A stretch of 39,022 bases of DNA from the NCBI GenBank assembly GCA_027858835.1, contig JAQIBY010000079.1:1-39022 (forward strand), given 5' to 3'. This DNA is from Bacteroidales bacterium (GTDB lineage: Bacteria; Bacteroidota; Bacteroidia; Bacteroidales; ML635J-15). Both the position numbers and the translations under genes were made by a program. The notes under the pieces are model-generated. The model ran no database searches, was not told the origin of the DNA, and saw only the letters and a list, made by a program, of their open reading frames with translations. Below are positions 14,866-23,439 of the stretch, in pieces. Numbering within the stretch: the first letter of the stretch is position 1; each line of letters opens with the position of its first letter.

Positions 14866-17832
14866 ATGATAAAACTCATGATAAATATTAGTTTAATATC
14901 TGCCTTCATTCTGGGGATTAGTTTAACTGTGGGAACAGGTGAGCGAAAAGCCGAGGAGAATCTGGTTGCGAAAGCGCCACCTTTTGTTATGGAGCAAAAT
15001 ATTGAGTGGGCAGATTCCATTGTTGCAGAAATGACGCTTGAAGCCAAAATTGCGCAATTATTTATGGTTGCAGCCTATTCCAATAAAGACAAAAAAGAAG
15101 AAGATTACATCAATTATCTTGTAAAAGATTTAAAAATCGGCGGTTTAATTTTCATGCAGGGCGGCCCGGAGCGACATGTCCGTTTAATTAATCGGTATCA
15201 GGAATCGGCAGACATTCCCTTGCTAATCGCTATGGATGCAGAATGGGGACCATCAATGCGTTTGGATTCAACCGTTTTGTATCCCCGACAAATGATGTTG
15301 GGCGCAATTCAGGACAATCAGCTTATGCAGGAAATTGGGGCTGAATATGCCCGGCAACTTAAGGAGCTTGGTGTGCATGTAAATTTTGCTCCGGTTGTAG
15401 ATATCAATGTGAATCCAAAGAATCCGGTGATTAATAGTCGTGCTTACGGCGAATTACGGGACGATGTTGTAAGAAAAGCCTACTATTTTTCAAAAGGCAT
15501 GCAGGATAATCGCGTGCTGGCAGTTATCAAGCATTTCCCCGGACATGGTGATACTGACAAAGATTCCCACAAAACGCTTCCTGCAATTTTGCATGATAAG
15601 GCACGTTTGGACAGCATAGAGATGTATCCGTTCAGAAAACTCGTAAATGCCGGTGTCGGTGGCGTGATGATTGCCCATTTATATGTTCCGGCATTAGATT
15701 CCGCAGAAAATCGGCCATCGACGCTTTCAAAAGCCATTGTCACTGATATTTTGAAGGAGGAATATGGTTTTGACGGTTTAATATTTACCGATGCTCTGAA
15801 CATGCGTGGGGTTGCTGATCATTATAAAACCGGCGAAGTTGAAGTGGAAGCCTTTATTGCAGGAAATGATGTGTTGTTGTTTCCACAAAATGTTCCGAAA
15901 GCCATTGCCGCTATGAAAGCAGCAGTTGCTGAGGGGCGTATTTCTGAGTCAGAGATAGATGCCCGGGTTAAAAAAATCCTTTTTGCAAAACAATGGGCAG
16001 GTGCTATAAACGATACAATACCAATAAATCCAATAGGCTTGGTGGAAAGTTTAAACAATACCAACGCAAATCTTATCAACCGAAAGATTATTGAAAATGC
16101 AGTCAGTTTAATCCAGAATAATGATGACATATTGCCATTACAAAATCTTGACAAACTAAAAATTGCATCGCTTGATTTTGGCAGCAATGAGATTAATGAA
16201 TTTCAGGAGCGACTGAAAGATTATACATCGGTTCCTGCCTATGTGTATGATCGCGATGTGCGAAATCTCGGCAAAAAAGCATTGATGGAAAAGCTCGCGG
16301 AATACGATTTGCTTATCATATCTGTCACCGGGACAAATCGTTCCCCTGCACGGAATTTCGGACTGAATGCCGTAGAAGCAGAGGTAATTCAGGAATTGGC
16401 AAAATCAAATAAAATTATACTGAATCATTTCGGAAATCCTTATGCATTAAGTGTGTTTAACGATGTCTCGGATATTGATGCGATTGTCGTATCATACAAT
16501 GCAAGAACACTTACTCAGGATATTTCTGCTCAAATGATTTTTGGTGGATTGGCTTACAAGGGGCGTATTCCGGTGAGTATTGGAGGGCATTTTTCTGCCG
16601 GAAGTGGTATCACAACAAAATCTATCCGCTTATCTTATACAGATATCCCGGAATCGGTTAATATTGATTCCCGATTGCTTTACAAAGTAGATTCATTGGT
16701 AAAGGAAGCCATTGACGAAAAAGCCACACCCGGAGTTCAATTACTTGCTGCTCGTCATGGAAAAGTGTTTTTTAATAAATCCTACGGATATCACACTTAC
16801 GATAAAAAGCAAGCAGTTTCAAATTCAGATATTTACGATTTGGCATCTGTTACAAAAATTGCGGCCACTACTGTCTCATTAATGAAACTTTATGATGAAG
16901 AAAAGTGGCAGTTAAATGACAGCTTGGGAAACTTTTTAGATTTTCTCAAAGGCAGTAATAAAGCAAATTTACAATTTAAAGATGTATTGACTCATCAAGC
17001 TCGATTGGCTCCCTGGATTCCGTTTTATACTGAAACTATAAAAGAAAATTACGGGAAATTTTATTGTGAATCGCCAAATGAGCAAATGTTTGTTCCGGTG
17101 GCTGATCATATGTTTACTATGATGAGTGTACGGGACAGTATTAATTATAAAATTGCGACTTCGAAATTGCGCTCCCGTAATGGATACCGATACTCCGATT
17201 TGGGTTTTTACTTAATGCGTGAGGTTATTGAGGAAATTACTGAAATTCCGATTGAAGTTTATGTACAAGATCAATTTTATAAACGTTTAGGAGCAAATAC
17301 GCTGGGATACAATCCAACTGAGCGATTCGCAAAAACTGATATTATCCCAACAGAGTATGATACAATTTTTCGGAAACAGTTGCTTTGTGGATATGTACAT
17401 GATCAGGGGGCGGCTATGTTGGGTGGAGTTTCCGGTCATGCCGGATTGTTTTCCAATGCAAATGATTTGGCAAAACTGATGCAAATGCTTTTGGACAAAG
17501 GTACTTATGGCGGACAACGTTATATTGCTGAAGAAACGGTACAATTATTTAGTTCTCCTTTGCGCAATCCGAAAGAAAACCGTAGAGGCTTGGGTTTTGA
17601 TAAACCGGTAATTGACAGTCCCGGAAAAGGTCCTGCCTGCGATTCTGCATCTAAGGAAAGTTATGGGCATTCAGGTTTTACGGGAATTCTCGCCTGGGTT
17701 GATCCTGAAACCGATATTTTGTTTATTTTCATGTCAAATCGGGTATATCCCGAAATGGACAATCGGAAAATCCTGCAACTAGATACCAGAACAAACGTAC
17801 AACAAGTATTTTACGATGCAATAATGGATTAA
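14866..17832 (+). CDS. GH3 beta-N-acetylglucosaminidase (NagZ-like) fused to a serine beta-lactamase-family domain
   Basis: A 988-residue exported protein (hydrophobic N-terminus 5-24). The GH3 domain (about 45-390) has KHFPGHGDTDKDSH, where D233 and H235 match the Asp-His acid/base dyad of NagZ, and the nucleophile D309 in FTDALNMRG. A GH3 C-terminal-like region (about 400-590) follows. The last third (about 600-988) is a class C beta-lactamase/PBP-like domain with S661-V-T-K664, a YSD motif in NGYRYSDLGF (usually YxN), and GHSGFTG as the third box. By family knowledge it acts on muropeptides: removing GlcNAc and, possibly, cutting peptides or esters; the role of the second domain is inferred. 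This fusion is known from Bacteroidetes. The start could also be ATG 14878. A barrel protein gene starts 1 base after its stop, so the two form an operon. Confidence 0.92.
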   Translation: MIKLMINISLISAFILGISLTVGTGERKAEENLVAKAPPFVMEQNIEWADSIVAEMTLEAKIAQLFMVAAYSNKDKKEEDYINYLVKDLKIGGLIFMQGGPERHVRLINRYQESADIPLLIAMDAEWGPSMRLDSTVLYPRQMMLGAIQDNQLMQEIGAEYARQLKELGVHVNFAPVVDINVNPKNPVINSRAYGELRDDVVRKAYYFSKGMQDNRVLAVIKHFPGHGDTDKDSHKTLPAILHDKARLDSIEMYPFRKLVNAGVGGVMIAHLYVPALDSAENRPSTLSKAIVTDILKEEYGFDGLIFTDALNMRGVADHYKTGEVEVEAFIAGNDVLLFPQNVPKAIAAMKAAVAEGRISESEIDARVKKILFAKQWAGAINDTIPINPIGLVESLNNTNANLINRKIIENAVSLIQNNDDILPLQNLDKLKIASLDFGSNEINEFQERLKDYTSVPAYVYDRDVRNLGKKALMEKLAEYDLLIISVTGTNRSPARNFGLNAVEAEVIQELAKSNKIILNHFGNPYALSVFNDVSDIDAIVVSYNARTLTQDISAQMIFGGLAYKGRIPVSIGGHFSAGSGITTKSIRLSYTDIPESVNIDSRLLYKVDSLVKEAIDEKATPGVQLLAARHGKVFFNKSYGYHTYDKKQAVSNSDIYDLASVTKIAATTVSLMKLYDEEKWQLNDSLGNFLDFLKGSNKANLQFKDVLTHQARLAPWIPFYTETIKENYGKFYCESPNEQMFVPVADHMFTMMSVRDSINYKIATSKLRSRNGYRYSDLGFYLMREVIEEITEIPIEVYVQDQFYKRLGANTLGYNPTERFAKTDIIPTEYDTIFRKQLLCGYVHDQGAAMLGGVSGHAGLFSNANDLAKLMQMLLDKGTYGGQRYIAEETVQLFSSPLRNPKENRRGLGFDKPVIDSPGKGPACDSASKESYGHSGFTGILAWVDPETDILFIFMSNRVYPEMDNRKILQLDTRTNVQQVFYDAIMD

Positions 17833-17833
17833 T

Positions 17834-18400
17834 ATGAGAGTTTTTTTTAGTCTGATAATTGGCGTTTTCCTTGCAATTTCTGTGCAAGCACAATATGGAA
17901 TTGTTGAGGAGAAATCTGCTTGGCATGAAAACTTCCGATTTGGCGGTGGTTTCGGGTTACGTCTGGGATCGGTCACTCAGATTGACTTATCGCCCCGAAT
18001 TGATTACCTTGTCACTGACAGATGGAGTTTTGGTGTGGGTGGAACCTATCTTTATTACAACAATAAGACTCGTTTTTACAAAACTTCTATTTATGGTTTT
18101 GGTGCCTTTACGGATTTTGCGCTTGTTAAAGACTTGAGTTCAATTCTCCCTTTCGGCACCGGCACAGCTTTGGTTTTACATGCGGAAGCAAATTATCTGA
18201 ATCTTGATCCCGATATGGATTTTGGCGCAATACCTCCCAGAACTGATCGGTTTTGGATTTGGCAGCCAATGATTGGCGGCGGATTGAAAATCCCTGCCGG
18301 GAAACGTGCATATTTGCAGGTTTTGGTATTGTATAACCTGAATGACTTACCGTATTCTCCTTATGCAAATCCGACAATTAATGTGCATATTATGTTTTAA
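17834..18400 (+). CDS. Small outer-membrane beta-barrel protein
   Basis: A 188-residue protein with a signal peptide (about 1-20, ISVQAQ). The mature part is a series of amphipathic strands rich in aromatic residues and Gly (FRFGGGFGLRLG, WSFGVGGTYLYY, VNVHIMF-like end with terminal Phe), as in 8-10-stranded outer-membrane barrels. The start lies one base after the stop of the GH3-beta-lactamase gene, so translation is probably coupled. This context suggests a role in cell-wall or outer-membrane upkeep, but no specific function is recognisable. A shorter out-of-frame ORF inside it is a shadow. Confidence 0.8.
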   Translation: MRVFFSLIIGVFLAISVQAQYGIVEEKSAWHENFRFGGGFGLRLGSVTQIDLSPRIDYLVTDRWSFGVGGTYLYYNNKTRFYKTSIYGFGAFTDFALVKDLSSILPFGTGTALVLHAEANYLNLDPDMDFGAIPPRTDRFWIWQPMIGGGLKIPAGKRAYLQVLVLYNLNDLPYSPYANPTINVHIMF

Positions 18401-18615
18401 TCGGTTTATTGTCTTCGGTGCCTTCGTATTCCGGTGTTTTCGAGACAATTTTGATAAAAAATCCAAATCCCTCAGTCTCCTGAAAATCTCGAAGCCACCA
18501 GTTCATATATCTAATACAAGCCAATAATTGTTTTTATTATTCAATAATATTTTTTCATTCAAATAGTTTATTTTCATAAAATGATTTTGTTTCTTTAAAG
18601 CACTAAGTGAAAACA

Positions 18616-19938
18616 ATGGATCAAATTACAATCACAATAATGTTTATGGGAGCATTGATATTCTTTGCTCACTTTTTCAATGGGATTTTTGACAAAACAA
18701 AAATTCCCAATGTGCTTTTATTAATAATTATCGGTATTGCTGCCGGTTTTTTTATTGATAAAGAAGTGTTTTTTGGCGAATTGGGTCGGGTTTTTACCAC
18801 AATTACCTTGATTGTTATTTTATTTGAAAGCGGCACAAATCTCAAATTTAATGAGTTACGAAGTTCTGTAACATCCGCAACAGCGGTAACCTTATACAAT
18901 TTCATTACTACATTGGCAATTGTCGGAGGATTGAGTTATGTCTTAACCCCATTGAATTTAACCGAATCTATTTTTATGGGCGCAATTGTAGGCGGAACCT
19001 CTGCGGCTGTGGTTGTCCCAATTCTTAATCAGCTTAAACTCGGCAAAAAAGCCAGTACGGTTTTGCTGCTGGAATCAGCCTTTAGCGATGTTTTGTGTCT
19101 AATTGTCGGTTTAGCTGCACTTGAAGCCATGAAAGCCGGTACTTTAGAGATCGGAAACATGATGAATACAATATGGAAATCCTTTTTATTTGCTGCGCTG
19201 ATAGGAGTTGCAGCAGGATTGATTTGGTCTCTTTTGCTGAATTTGATGCGTGAGTTAAAAAACTCCATGTTTACCACTTTGGCATTTGTCTTTTTGGTTT
19301 ACGGCATTATCGAATCCTTTGGGTTTAATGGTGGGATAGGAGCTATGAGTTTTGGAATTGTATTGGGCAATGCGAGCTCTCTTCGTAAAACAAATGTTTG
19401 GAAAAAAGTGTTTCGTTTTGATGCTGCCGGGCTTACAAATCACGAACAGAATTTTTATTCGGAAATTGTATTTATTTTACAAACCTATTTCTTTGTTTAC
19501 GTTGGTGTTATGATCGAGTTTGGTTCGACATCGGTTTATTTGCTGACAGTGCTTATCATGGCTATGATACTTTTAACCCGTCCGCTTGGTGTGCGCTGGT
19601 TTGTGAGAAAAGAAGTTTCAATTTCTGATCGTACAATTATGTCCATTATGTCCCCGAAAGGACTGGTGCCTGCGGTTTTGGCATCAATTCCTTTGCAATT
19701 GGGAATGTCATCCGGACAAACCATCGCTGAATTGGGATATTCCATTGTTTTGATTAGTATTGTAGTGAGTTCCATTCTTATAATGATTGGCAGCCGAGAT
19801 CCGCTTGCCTTTGTTAAAATGTTTCGGAGAGGAATTCGTACGGCAGAAGATAACAAATCGGATAAGAATAAAGGAATCGAAACAAAGCATGCAATTGAAG
19901 AACAAACTTCAGAGAAAAATGTAAAATCTGAAGCATAA
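18616..19938 (+). CDS. Cation:proton antiporter (CPA1/NhaP-type)
   Basis: A polytopic inner-membrane protein of about 440 residues with some 12 hydrophobic segments from residue 5 to about 400 and a short charged tail rich in Lys and Glu. Features of CPA-type exchangers are present: an early FDKTKIPNVLLLIIIGI segment, TSAAVVVPIL, and the acidic membrane motif ESAFSDVLCL in the region that carries the ion-binding Asp. It exchanges Na+ or K+ for H+; ion specificity cannot be read off. The upstream frame allows GTG at 18607; ATG 18616 was preferred as the stronger codon. The FKBP isomerase gene follows after 27 bases and may be co-transcribed. No RCK/TrkA regulatory domain is present. Confidence 0.88.
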   Translation: MDQITITIMFMGALIFFAHFFNGIFDKTKIPNVLLLIIIGIAAGFFIDKEVFFGELGRVFTTITLIVILFESGTNLKFNELRSSVTSATAVTLYNFITTLAIVGGLSYVLTPLNLTESIFMGAIVGGTSAAVVVPILNQLKLGKKASTVLLLESAFSDVLCLIVGLAALEAMKAGTLEIGNMMNTIWKSFLFAALIGVAAGLIWSLLLNLMRELKNSMFTTLAFVFLVYGIIESFGFNGGIGAMSFGIVLGNASSLRKTNVWKKVFRFDAAGLTNHEQNFYSEIVFILQTYFFVYVGVMIEFGSTSVYLLTVLIMAMILLTRPLGVRWFVRKEVSISDRTIMSIMSPKGLVPAVLASIPLQLGMSSGQTIAELGYSIVLISIVVSSILIMIGSRDPLAFVKMFRRGIRTAEDNKSDKNKGIETKHAIEEQTSEKNVKSEA

Positions 19939-19965
19939 ATTTTATATTGAGTTAAAATAATAGTT

Positions 19966-20424
19966 ATGGAAATTAAAAAAGGGAAAAGAGTTAAAGTTCA
20001 GTATCAATTACGATTGGAATCTTTTGATGGTGAGTTGGTTGAAGAAACCAGAGAAAATGAACCTGAGGTTTTTGTCGTTGGTGATGATGCAATGTTGGAT
20101 ATTTTTGAGAATCAGTTACTCGGCAAAAAAGCCGGAGATGATTTCCGCATCGAAATTCACGCCGCTGATGCTTTTGGTGATTATGATCCGGATGCTTTGA
20201 TTGAATTTACCGAAGAAGAATTTTATGAGTTAGTTGGTGAGGAAAAAGGGGATTTCGAGCTTGGTGCTTATTTCCCGATGGAAGATGACGAAGGCAATAA
20301 TTACGACGGTTTTATTACAGAAATTGAGGAAGACCGCGTCGTTGTTGATTTCAATCATCCGCTTGCCGGAGAGACTTTGTATTTTGCAGGAAAAGTACTT
20401 GAAGTATCAGAGCCTGAAGCTTAG
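19966..20424 (+). CDS. FKBP-type peptidyl-prolyl isomerase (SlyD-like)
   Basis: A 152-residue cytoplasmic protein. The N-terminal strand KKGKRVKVQYQLRLESFDGELVEE is that of SlyD-like FKBPs, followed by the insert-in-flap region (about 70-120: IHAADAFGDYDPD, then the DFNHPLAGETLYFAGKVLEV closing segment that restores the FKBP fold). NHPLAG is a hallmark of SlyD-type enzymes. It catalyses cis/trans isomerisation of Xaa-Pro bonds and acts as a folding helper. The His/Cys-rich metal-binding tail of E. coli SlyD is absent. Upstream lies the antiporter gene; downstream is a repeat at 20437 and an unrelated unit. Confidence 0.93.
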   Translation: MEIKKGKRVKVQYQLRLESFDGELVEETRENEPEVFVVGDDAMLDIFENQLLGKKAGDDFRIEIHAADAFGDYDPDALIEFTEEEFYELVGEEKGDFELGAYFPMEDDEGNNYDGFITEIEEDRVVVDFNHPLAGETLYFAGKVLEVSEPEA

Positions 20425-20436
20425 TCGATTGTAATA

Positions 20437-20480
20437 CCAATCGTGTTTCAGAATAATTGTTAAAGAAATTTTGAAACGAC
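20437..20480 (+). repeat. Dispersed intergenic repeat, copy 3
   Basis: Starts CCAATCGTGTTTC 13 bases past the FKBP stop. It matches 829-869 directly and 14723-14770 in inverted orientation. Confidence 0.7.
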
Positions 20481-20561
20481 TATTGTTTACACCGATATCT
20501 GATACCGAATTTTTATCTCATGCGTTATAAAACTGTGTTTTTAACGTAAGAAAGGTTTTTT

Positions 20562-21332
20562 ATGAAAGCGATTAACGGACAGGAAGCATACGAGAAACTA
20601 CAAAAACTTCTGATTGACAAGAAGGATAAATTGCGCATCATGGAACGACAAGTTGATATTGAAGTGCAAATGGCTTATTTCGAAAAAGGAACAAAAATCA
20701 AATTGGATTTGCCTGATCTTGAGCATGTGCTTACTAAAGCTGAGGATTTATTTGATGAGGATGTTGATCTTGAAGCAAAGCGAACGCTCTTAAATCAGCT
20801 TGCTTCTTTTGAGGAAGTAAAGTGTTATCGGATACTTGAAAAATACATGAAACAGCCAGATAAACAGTTGGTTGATTGGTCATATTTGGCCTATCAGGAA
20901 TCCTTAATGGGCATTGAATCATCACTTACAGATGAAGATATGGTCTATATTTCAAGCGGTCTCGGAGGAAAAGCCAATAAACTGCGTTATTTTGTAGTTA
21001 TGATGACTGATGATAAACTTCGTGCGTTTTCCCAGCAGGAGCAAAGTTTTATTTTAAAAGAAATAAAATATCAGTTTGATAAATTTGACGCCGAATTTGA
21101 GGAACATAATTTTTACAATGCATATTTTATGTTCTCCTGCCTAATCCCGATTGATATTAGTATTGGCGAGTTATTTCACGGATTTATTCAACAAATAAAC
21201 GAATTTGGCGCTTTGCTGAGTGATAATTTTTTAATTACTAATGTAAAACGAATGAGCGTTGATGAAGTGGAAGATTTCATTGAAAAACGTTTAGAAGATG
21301 GGGGTATTGATGATGAGGAACAAACAGATTAA
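20562..21332 (+). CDS. Hypothetical protein, mostly alpha-helical
   Basis: A 256-residue soluble protein not recognised as a named family. It has no signal peptide or membrane segment. The N-terminal third is charged and helical, with a possible coiled coil (LQKLLIDKKDKLRIMERQ). The middle has HEAT-like helical pairs (LEAKRTLLNQLASFEEVKCYRILEKYM) and the C-terminus is acidic (EDGGIDDEEQTD). The thiamine-binding protein gene overlaps its 3' end by about 20 bases, implying translational coupling and a shared transcript. No catalytic motif was found. The high quality of the frame and the overlap make it a real gene. Confidence 0.75.
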   Translation: MKAINGQEAYEKLQKLLIDKKDKLRIMERQVDIEVQMAYFEKGTKIKLDLPDLEHVLTKAEDLFDEDVDLEAKRTLLNQLASFEEVKCYRILEKYMKQPDKQLVDWSYLAYQESLMGIESSLTDEDMVYISSGLGGKANKLRYFVVMMTDDKLRAFSQQEQSFILKEIKYQFDKFDAEFEEHNFYNAYFMFSCLIPIDISIGELFHGFIQQINEFGALLSDNFLITNVKRMSVDEVEDFIEKRLEDGGIDDEEQTD

Positions 21333-21609
21333 TCTTGCCGTGCAGGTTTTGCCTTTCGGTGGTAAAAAACATGCATACGAAATTGTTGATGAGGCAATTA
21401 AGCAAATCCGAAATTCAGGTTTAATTTATAAAGTTTGTCCCTTTGAAACTGTGATTGAAGGCAGTTATGCTGAGGTTATGAATGTCGTTGAAAAAGTACA
21501 GAAAGCATGTTATGATGCAGGTGCAGAAAATCTGATTTGTAATATTAAAATTCAGAGTCACAGCAAGAAGAATGTCACAATTGACGATAAGATGCATAAA
21601 TACGAATAG
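21310..21609 (+). CDS. Thiamine-binding protein (MTH1187/YkoF-like, DUF77)
   Basis: A protein of about 99 residues of the small ferredoxin-like DUF77 family. Features: NLAVQVLPFGGKKHAYEIVDEAIKQI, then SGLIYKVCPFETVIEGSYAEVMNVVEK, which is the typical sequence with the PFETVIEG motif that lines the ligand pocket. Members bind thiamine or related compounds in the cytoplasm; a catalytic role is not established. In-frame ATGs at 21298, 21310 and 21313 are possible; 21310 was chosen because the first would extend the overlap with the upstream gene. The overlap means it is co-translated with the helical protein. No thiamine riboswitch is visible upstream. Confidence 0.85.
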   Translation: MMRNKQINLAVQVLPFGGKKHAYEIVDEAIKQIRNSGLIYKVCPFETVIEGSYAEVMNVVEKVQKACYDAGAENLICNIKIQSHSKKNVTIDDKMHKYE

Positions 21610-21656
21610 TTCAGGAGATATCTGATTTCATTTTTTTAGTTCTAAAAAAACAATCG

Positions 21657-21664
21657 TAATTTTG
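21657..21664 (+). promoter_or_regulatory. Bacteroidetes -7 promoter element for the NusG-like gene
   Basis: TAATTTTG is an exact TAnnTTTG match. Transcription should start near 21671, which rules out the GTG at 21666 as start codon and supports ATG 21687. An AT-only hairpin (21631-21650) just upstream may end the previous transcript weakly. Confidence 0.6.
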
Positions 21665-21686
21665 TGTGGAAATAATTCTTGCTGGT

Positions 21687-22190
21687 ATGATTTTTTTTCC
21701 AAAGCTATGGCATGCTTTTTATTGCAGATCACGATCTGAAAAGCGAGTGAATGACTTGTTTTTACAAGATGGTTATGATGCTTATTTGCCATTAAGAAAT
21801 GAAGTTAGGAAGTGGTGCGACCGCAAGAAAAAAGTTAAACTGCCATTGCTTCCCGGATATATTTTTGTGAGATGTAGCAGAAAGGATATCCAAAGCCTTG
21901 TAAAATATCCGCATGTTGTTGCAGCTGTGAAAAATCTTACTGAATATGCTGTTATAACACAGGATGAGATAGACAGACTAAACTTAGTGGCGAACGGTAA
22001 TTATGAGGTAGATTTAGATTGCAAACATTTTGCAAAAGGAGATTCTGTTATTATTAAAGCCGGTCCTTTTAAAGGATGTGAGGCAATTATCAGTGATAAG
22101 AATAAAACGGCAAAAATATGTGTGCATTTGGCATCAATTAATGTGAATTTTACGCTAACAATCCATAAATCGCAATTGGAATTTGTTTAA
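21687..22190 (+). CDS. NusG/UpxY-like transcription antitermination protein (orphan)
   Basis: A 167-residue protein. Residues 5-105 form the NGN domain (KLWHAFYCRSRSEKRVNDLF, then LPLLPGYIFVRC), and residues about 115-150 a KOW domain (FAKGDSVIIKAGPFKGCEAII). This is the architecture of UpxY/RfaH-like NusG paralogues, which in Bacteroidetes ride with RNA polymerase to let long capsule or exopolysaccharide operons be read through. Normally the gene is first in such an operon. Here nothing of the kind follows: the next 570 bases hold IS debris and then a methyltransferase. So it is either a leftover of a lost polysaccharide locus or acts in trans. The start was placed at ATG 21687 because of the promoter position. 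Confidence 0.85.
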   Translation: MIFFPKLWHAFYCRSRSEKRVNDLFLQDGYDAYLPLRNEVRKWCDRKKKVKLPLLPGYIFVRCSRKDIQSLVKYPHVVAAVKNLTEYAVITQDEIDRLNLVANGNYEVDLDCKHFAKGDSVIIKAGPFKGCEAIISDKNKTAKICVHLASINVNFTLTIHKSQLEFV

Positions 22191-22766
22191 TTTGCAGTTT
22201 TTCTTTCCGAGATATTTTTGTCGTATGATTTTATCGACAATTTTTGATGGTTTCTTTTGTTTTTTTCTGATAAATCTGTATCTTGACGAATCATTTTTGC
22301 TTTCTTGGGTCATCCCTGTATGTGACTGAGAGGGGCGAAGCCGTGGGGGAGAGTTAAGGCTTTACGGATTTTTTGTTGTTTTTACCAATATCCCGTATGC
22401 TTCGGCGAAACTTAGTACAGGCCTGCGGCACGGAGAAAGTGGTGTTGTAGTTTTACTGTCCCGCTAGGGACAATATATTGGTAAAAAAATGTCAATAAGT
22501 TTTTTAACGTCCTGTAGGCGATGCACTGAGCATTTTAGCCGAAGTGGACGTAATATTAATCTCATTTTAAAGAATAATCAAAATATTCAGACTATGGCAA
22601 ACACTTACACACAAATTCATATCCATGCTGTATTTGGCGTTCAGAATATTGTTTGTCGATTATCCCATAATTCAAAAATCTGGTTTAATGTGAACTCTTA
22701 CGAAGGAAACGTTATTCCTTTTTCGCATGATACATAGCCGCAAACGTTACCAAAAAGACAGAAACA
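22191..22766. mobile_element. IS200/RAYT-type debris: structured leader and truncated transposase start
   Basis: A 576-base gap between the NusG-like and methyltransferase genes. The part 22316-22500 has the GC-richer, hairpin-forming sequence often found ahead of Bacteroidetes IS200-like/REP-associated transposase genes, including the palindrome GTCCCGCTAGGGAC (22457-22470). Next comes a transposase start at 22594, then unrelated sequence. The first 120 bases hold nothing recognised. Confidence 0.55.
22594..22737 (+). pseudogene. IS200-family transposase fragment (N-terminus only)
   Basis: The ATG at 22594 opens MANTYTQIHIHAVFGVQN, the very typical N-terminus of IS200-like (Y1/HUH) transposases in Bacteroidetes. 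After these 18 residues similarity to the family ends, and the frame runs to TAG at 22735. The HUH motif, the catalytic Tyr and about 85 % of the protein are missing, so it is a dead fragment. The frame is also open upstream to 22489, but that part is not transposase. Confidence 0.75.
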
Positions 22767-23405
22767 ATGATAAGTAAAACACAGAAATTTTGGGATAAGC
22801 AAGCTAAAAGATATGATTATAGTGAGAGACAATTTGACTCAGTATTTAAAGAAGTGGTTTTAAAAACAAAAAATAATCTTACAATAGATGACAATGTACT
22901 TGATTTTGGATGTGCAACCGGAACAAAAACATTAGAACTTGCCGATTCGGTAAAACATATTCATGGGCTTGACATTTCAAGCGAAATGATTAACGAAGCG
23001 AATAAAAAGTTGAATGACAGTAATTTTAAAAATGTAAGCTTTACTCAAGGAGACATATTTGATAATGATTATGAGGAGGCATCGTTTGATAAAATAATAT
23101 CATATGGAGTGATACATCTCTTAACTGATAGCGATAAAATAATTCGTAGATTATATGATTTATTAAAACCAAATGGATTGTTTATTTCAACGACAGCTTG
23201 TTTAAAGGATAAAATGGCATTTAAAAATAGTTTAGAATTTAATGCATATCTTTTAATTAAGAAGTTAGGAATCTTTCCATTGCACTTAAATATGTTTATG
23301 CCTGAAAATGTTGAGAAAATAATTTCAGATCAAGGTTTTAAAATAGTTAAAGCTGAAACGATATTTCATGGGATAACAATTAGTTTTATAATAGCAAAAA
23401 AATAG
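22767..23405 (+). CDS. Class I SAM-dependent methyltransferase
   Basis: A 212-residue cytoplasmic protein with a Rossmann methyltransferase fold. Motif I VLDFGCATGTKTLELA (about 46-61) binds S-adenosylmethionine; IHGLDISSEMINEA gives the acidic ribose-binding residue; the sequence DKIISYGVIHLLTD corresponds to motif IV. The C-terminal half (FISTTACLKDK, then FIIAKK end) fits UbiE/Methyltransf_11/25-type enzymes. The substrate cannot be told. It stands alone between IS debris and an integrase fragment, with an AAACGTTAC motif 18 bases upstream, so it is probably an acquired gene. Codon use is noticeably more AT-rich than in the core block at 14866-21609. Confidence 0.85.
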   Translation: MISKTQKFWDKQAKRYDYSERQFDSVFKEVVLKTKNNLTIDDNVLDFGCATGTKTLELADSVKHIHGLDISSEMINEANKKLNDSNFKNVSFTQGDIFDNDYEEASFDKIISYGVIHLLTDSDKIIRRLYDLLKPNGLFISTTACLKDKMAFKNSLEFNAYLLIKKLGIFPLHLNMFMPENVEKIISDQGFKIVKAETIFHGITISFIIAKK

Positions 23406-23439
23406 AGAATGAAAAAGCACTGTGCACAATACATAGGAA

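Noticed and set aside
15822-16187. Minus-strand ORF of 121 codons within the GH3 gene
   Set aside because: Antisense shadow of the GH3 domain; no independent motif or promoter.
21666-21686. GTG start for the NusG-like gene at 21666
   Set aside because: It lies before the likely transcription start set by the TAATTTTG element at 21657-21664.
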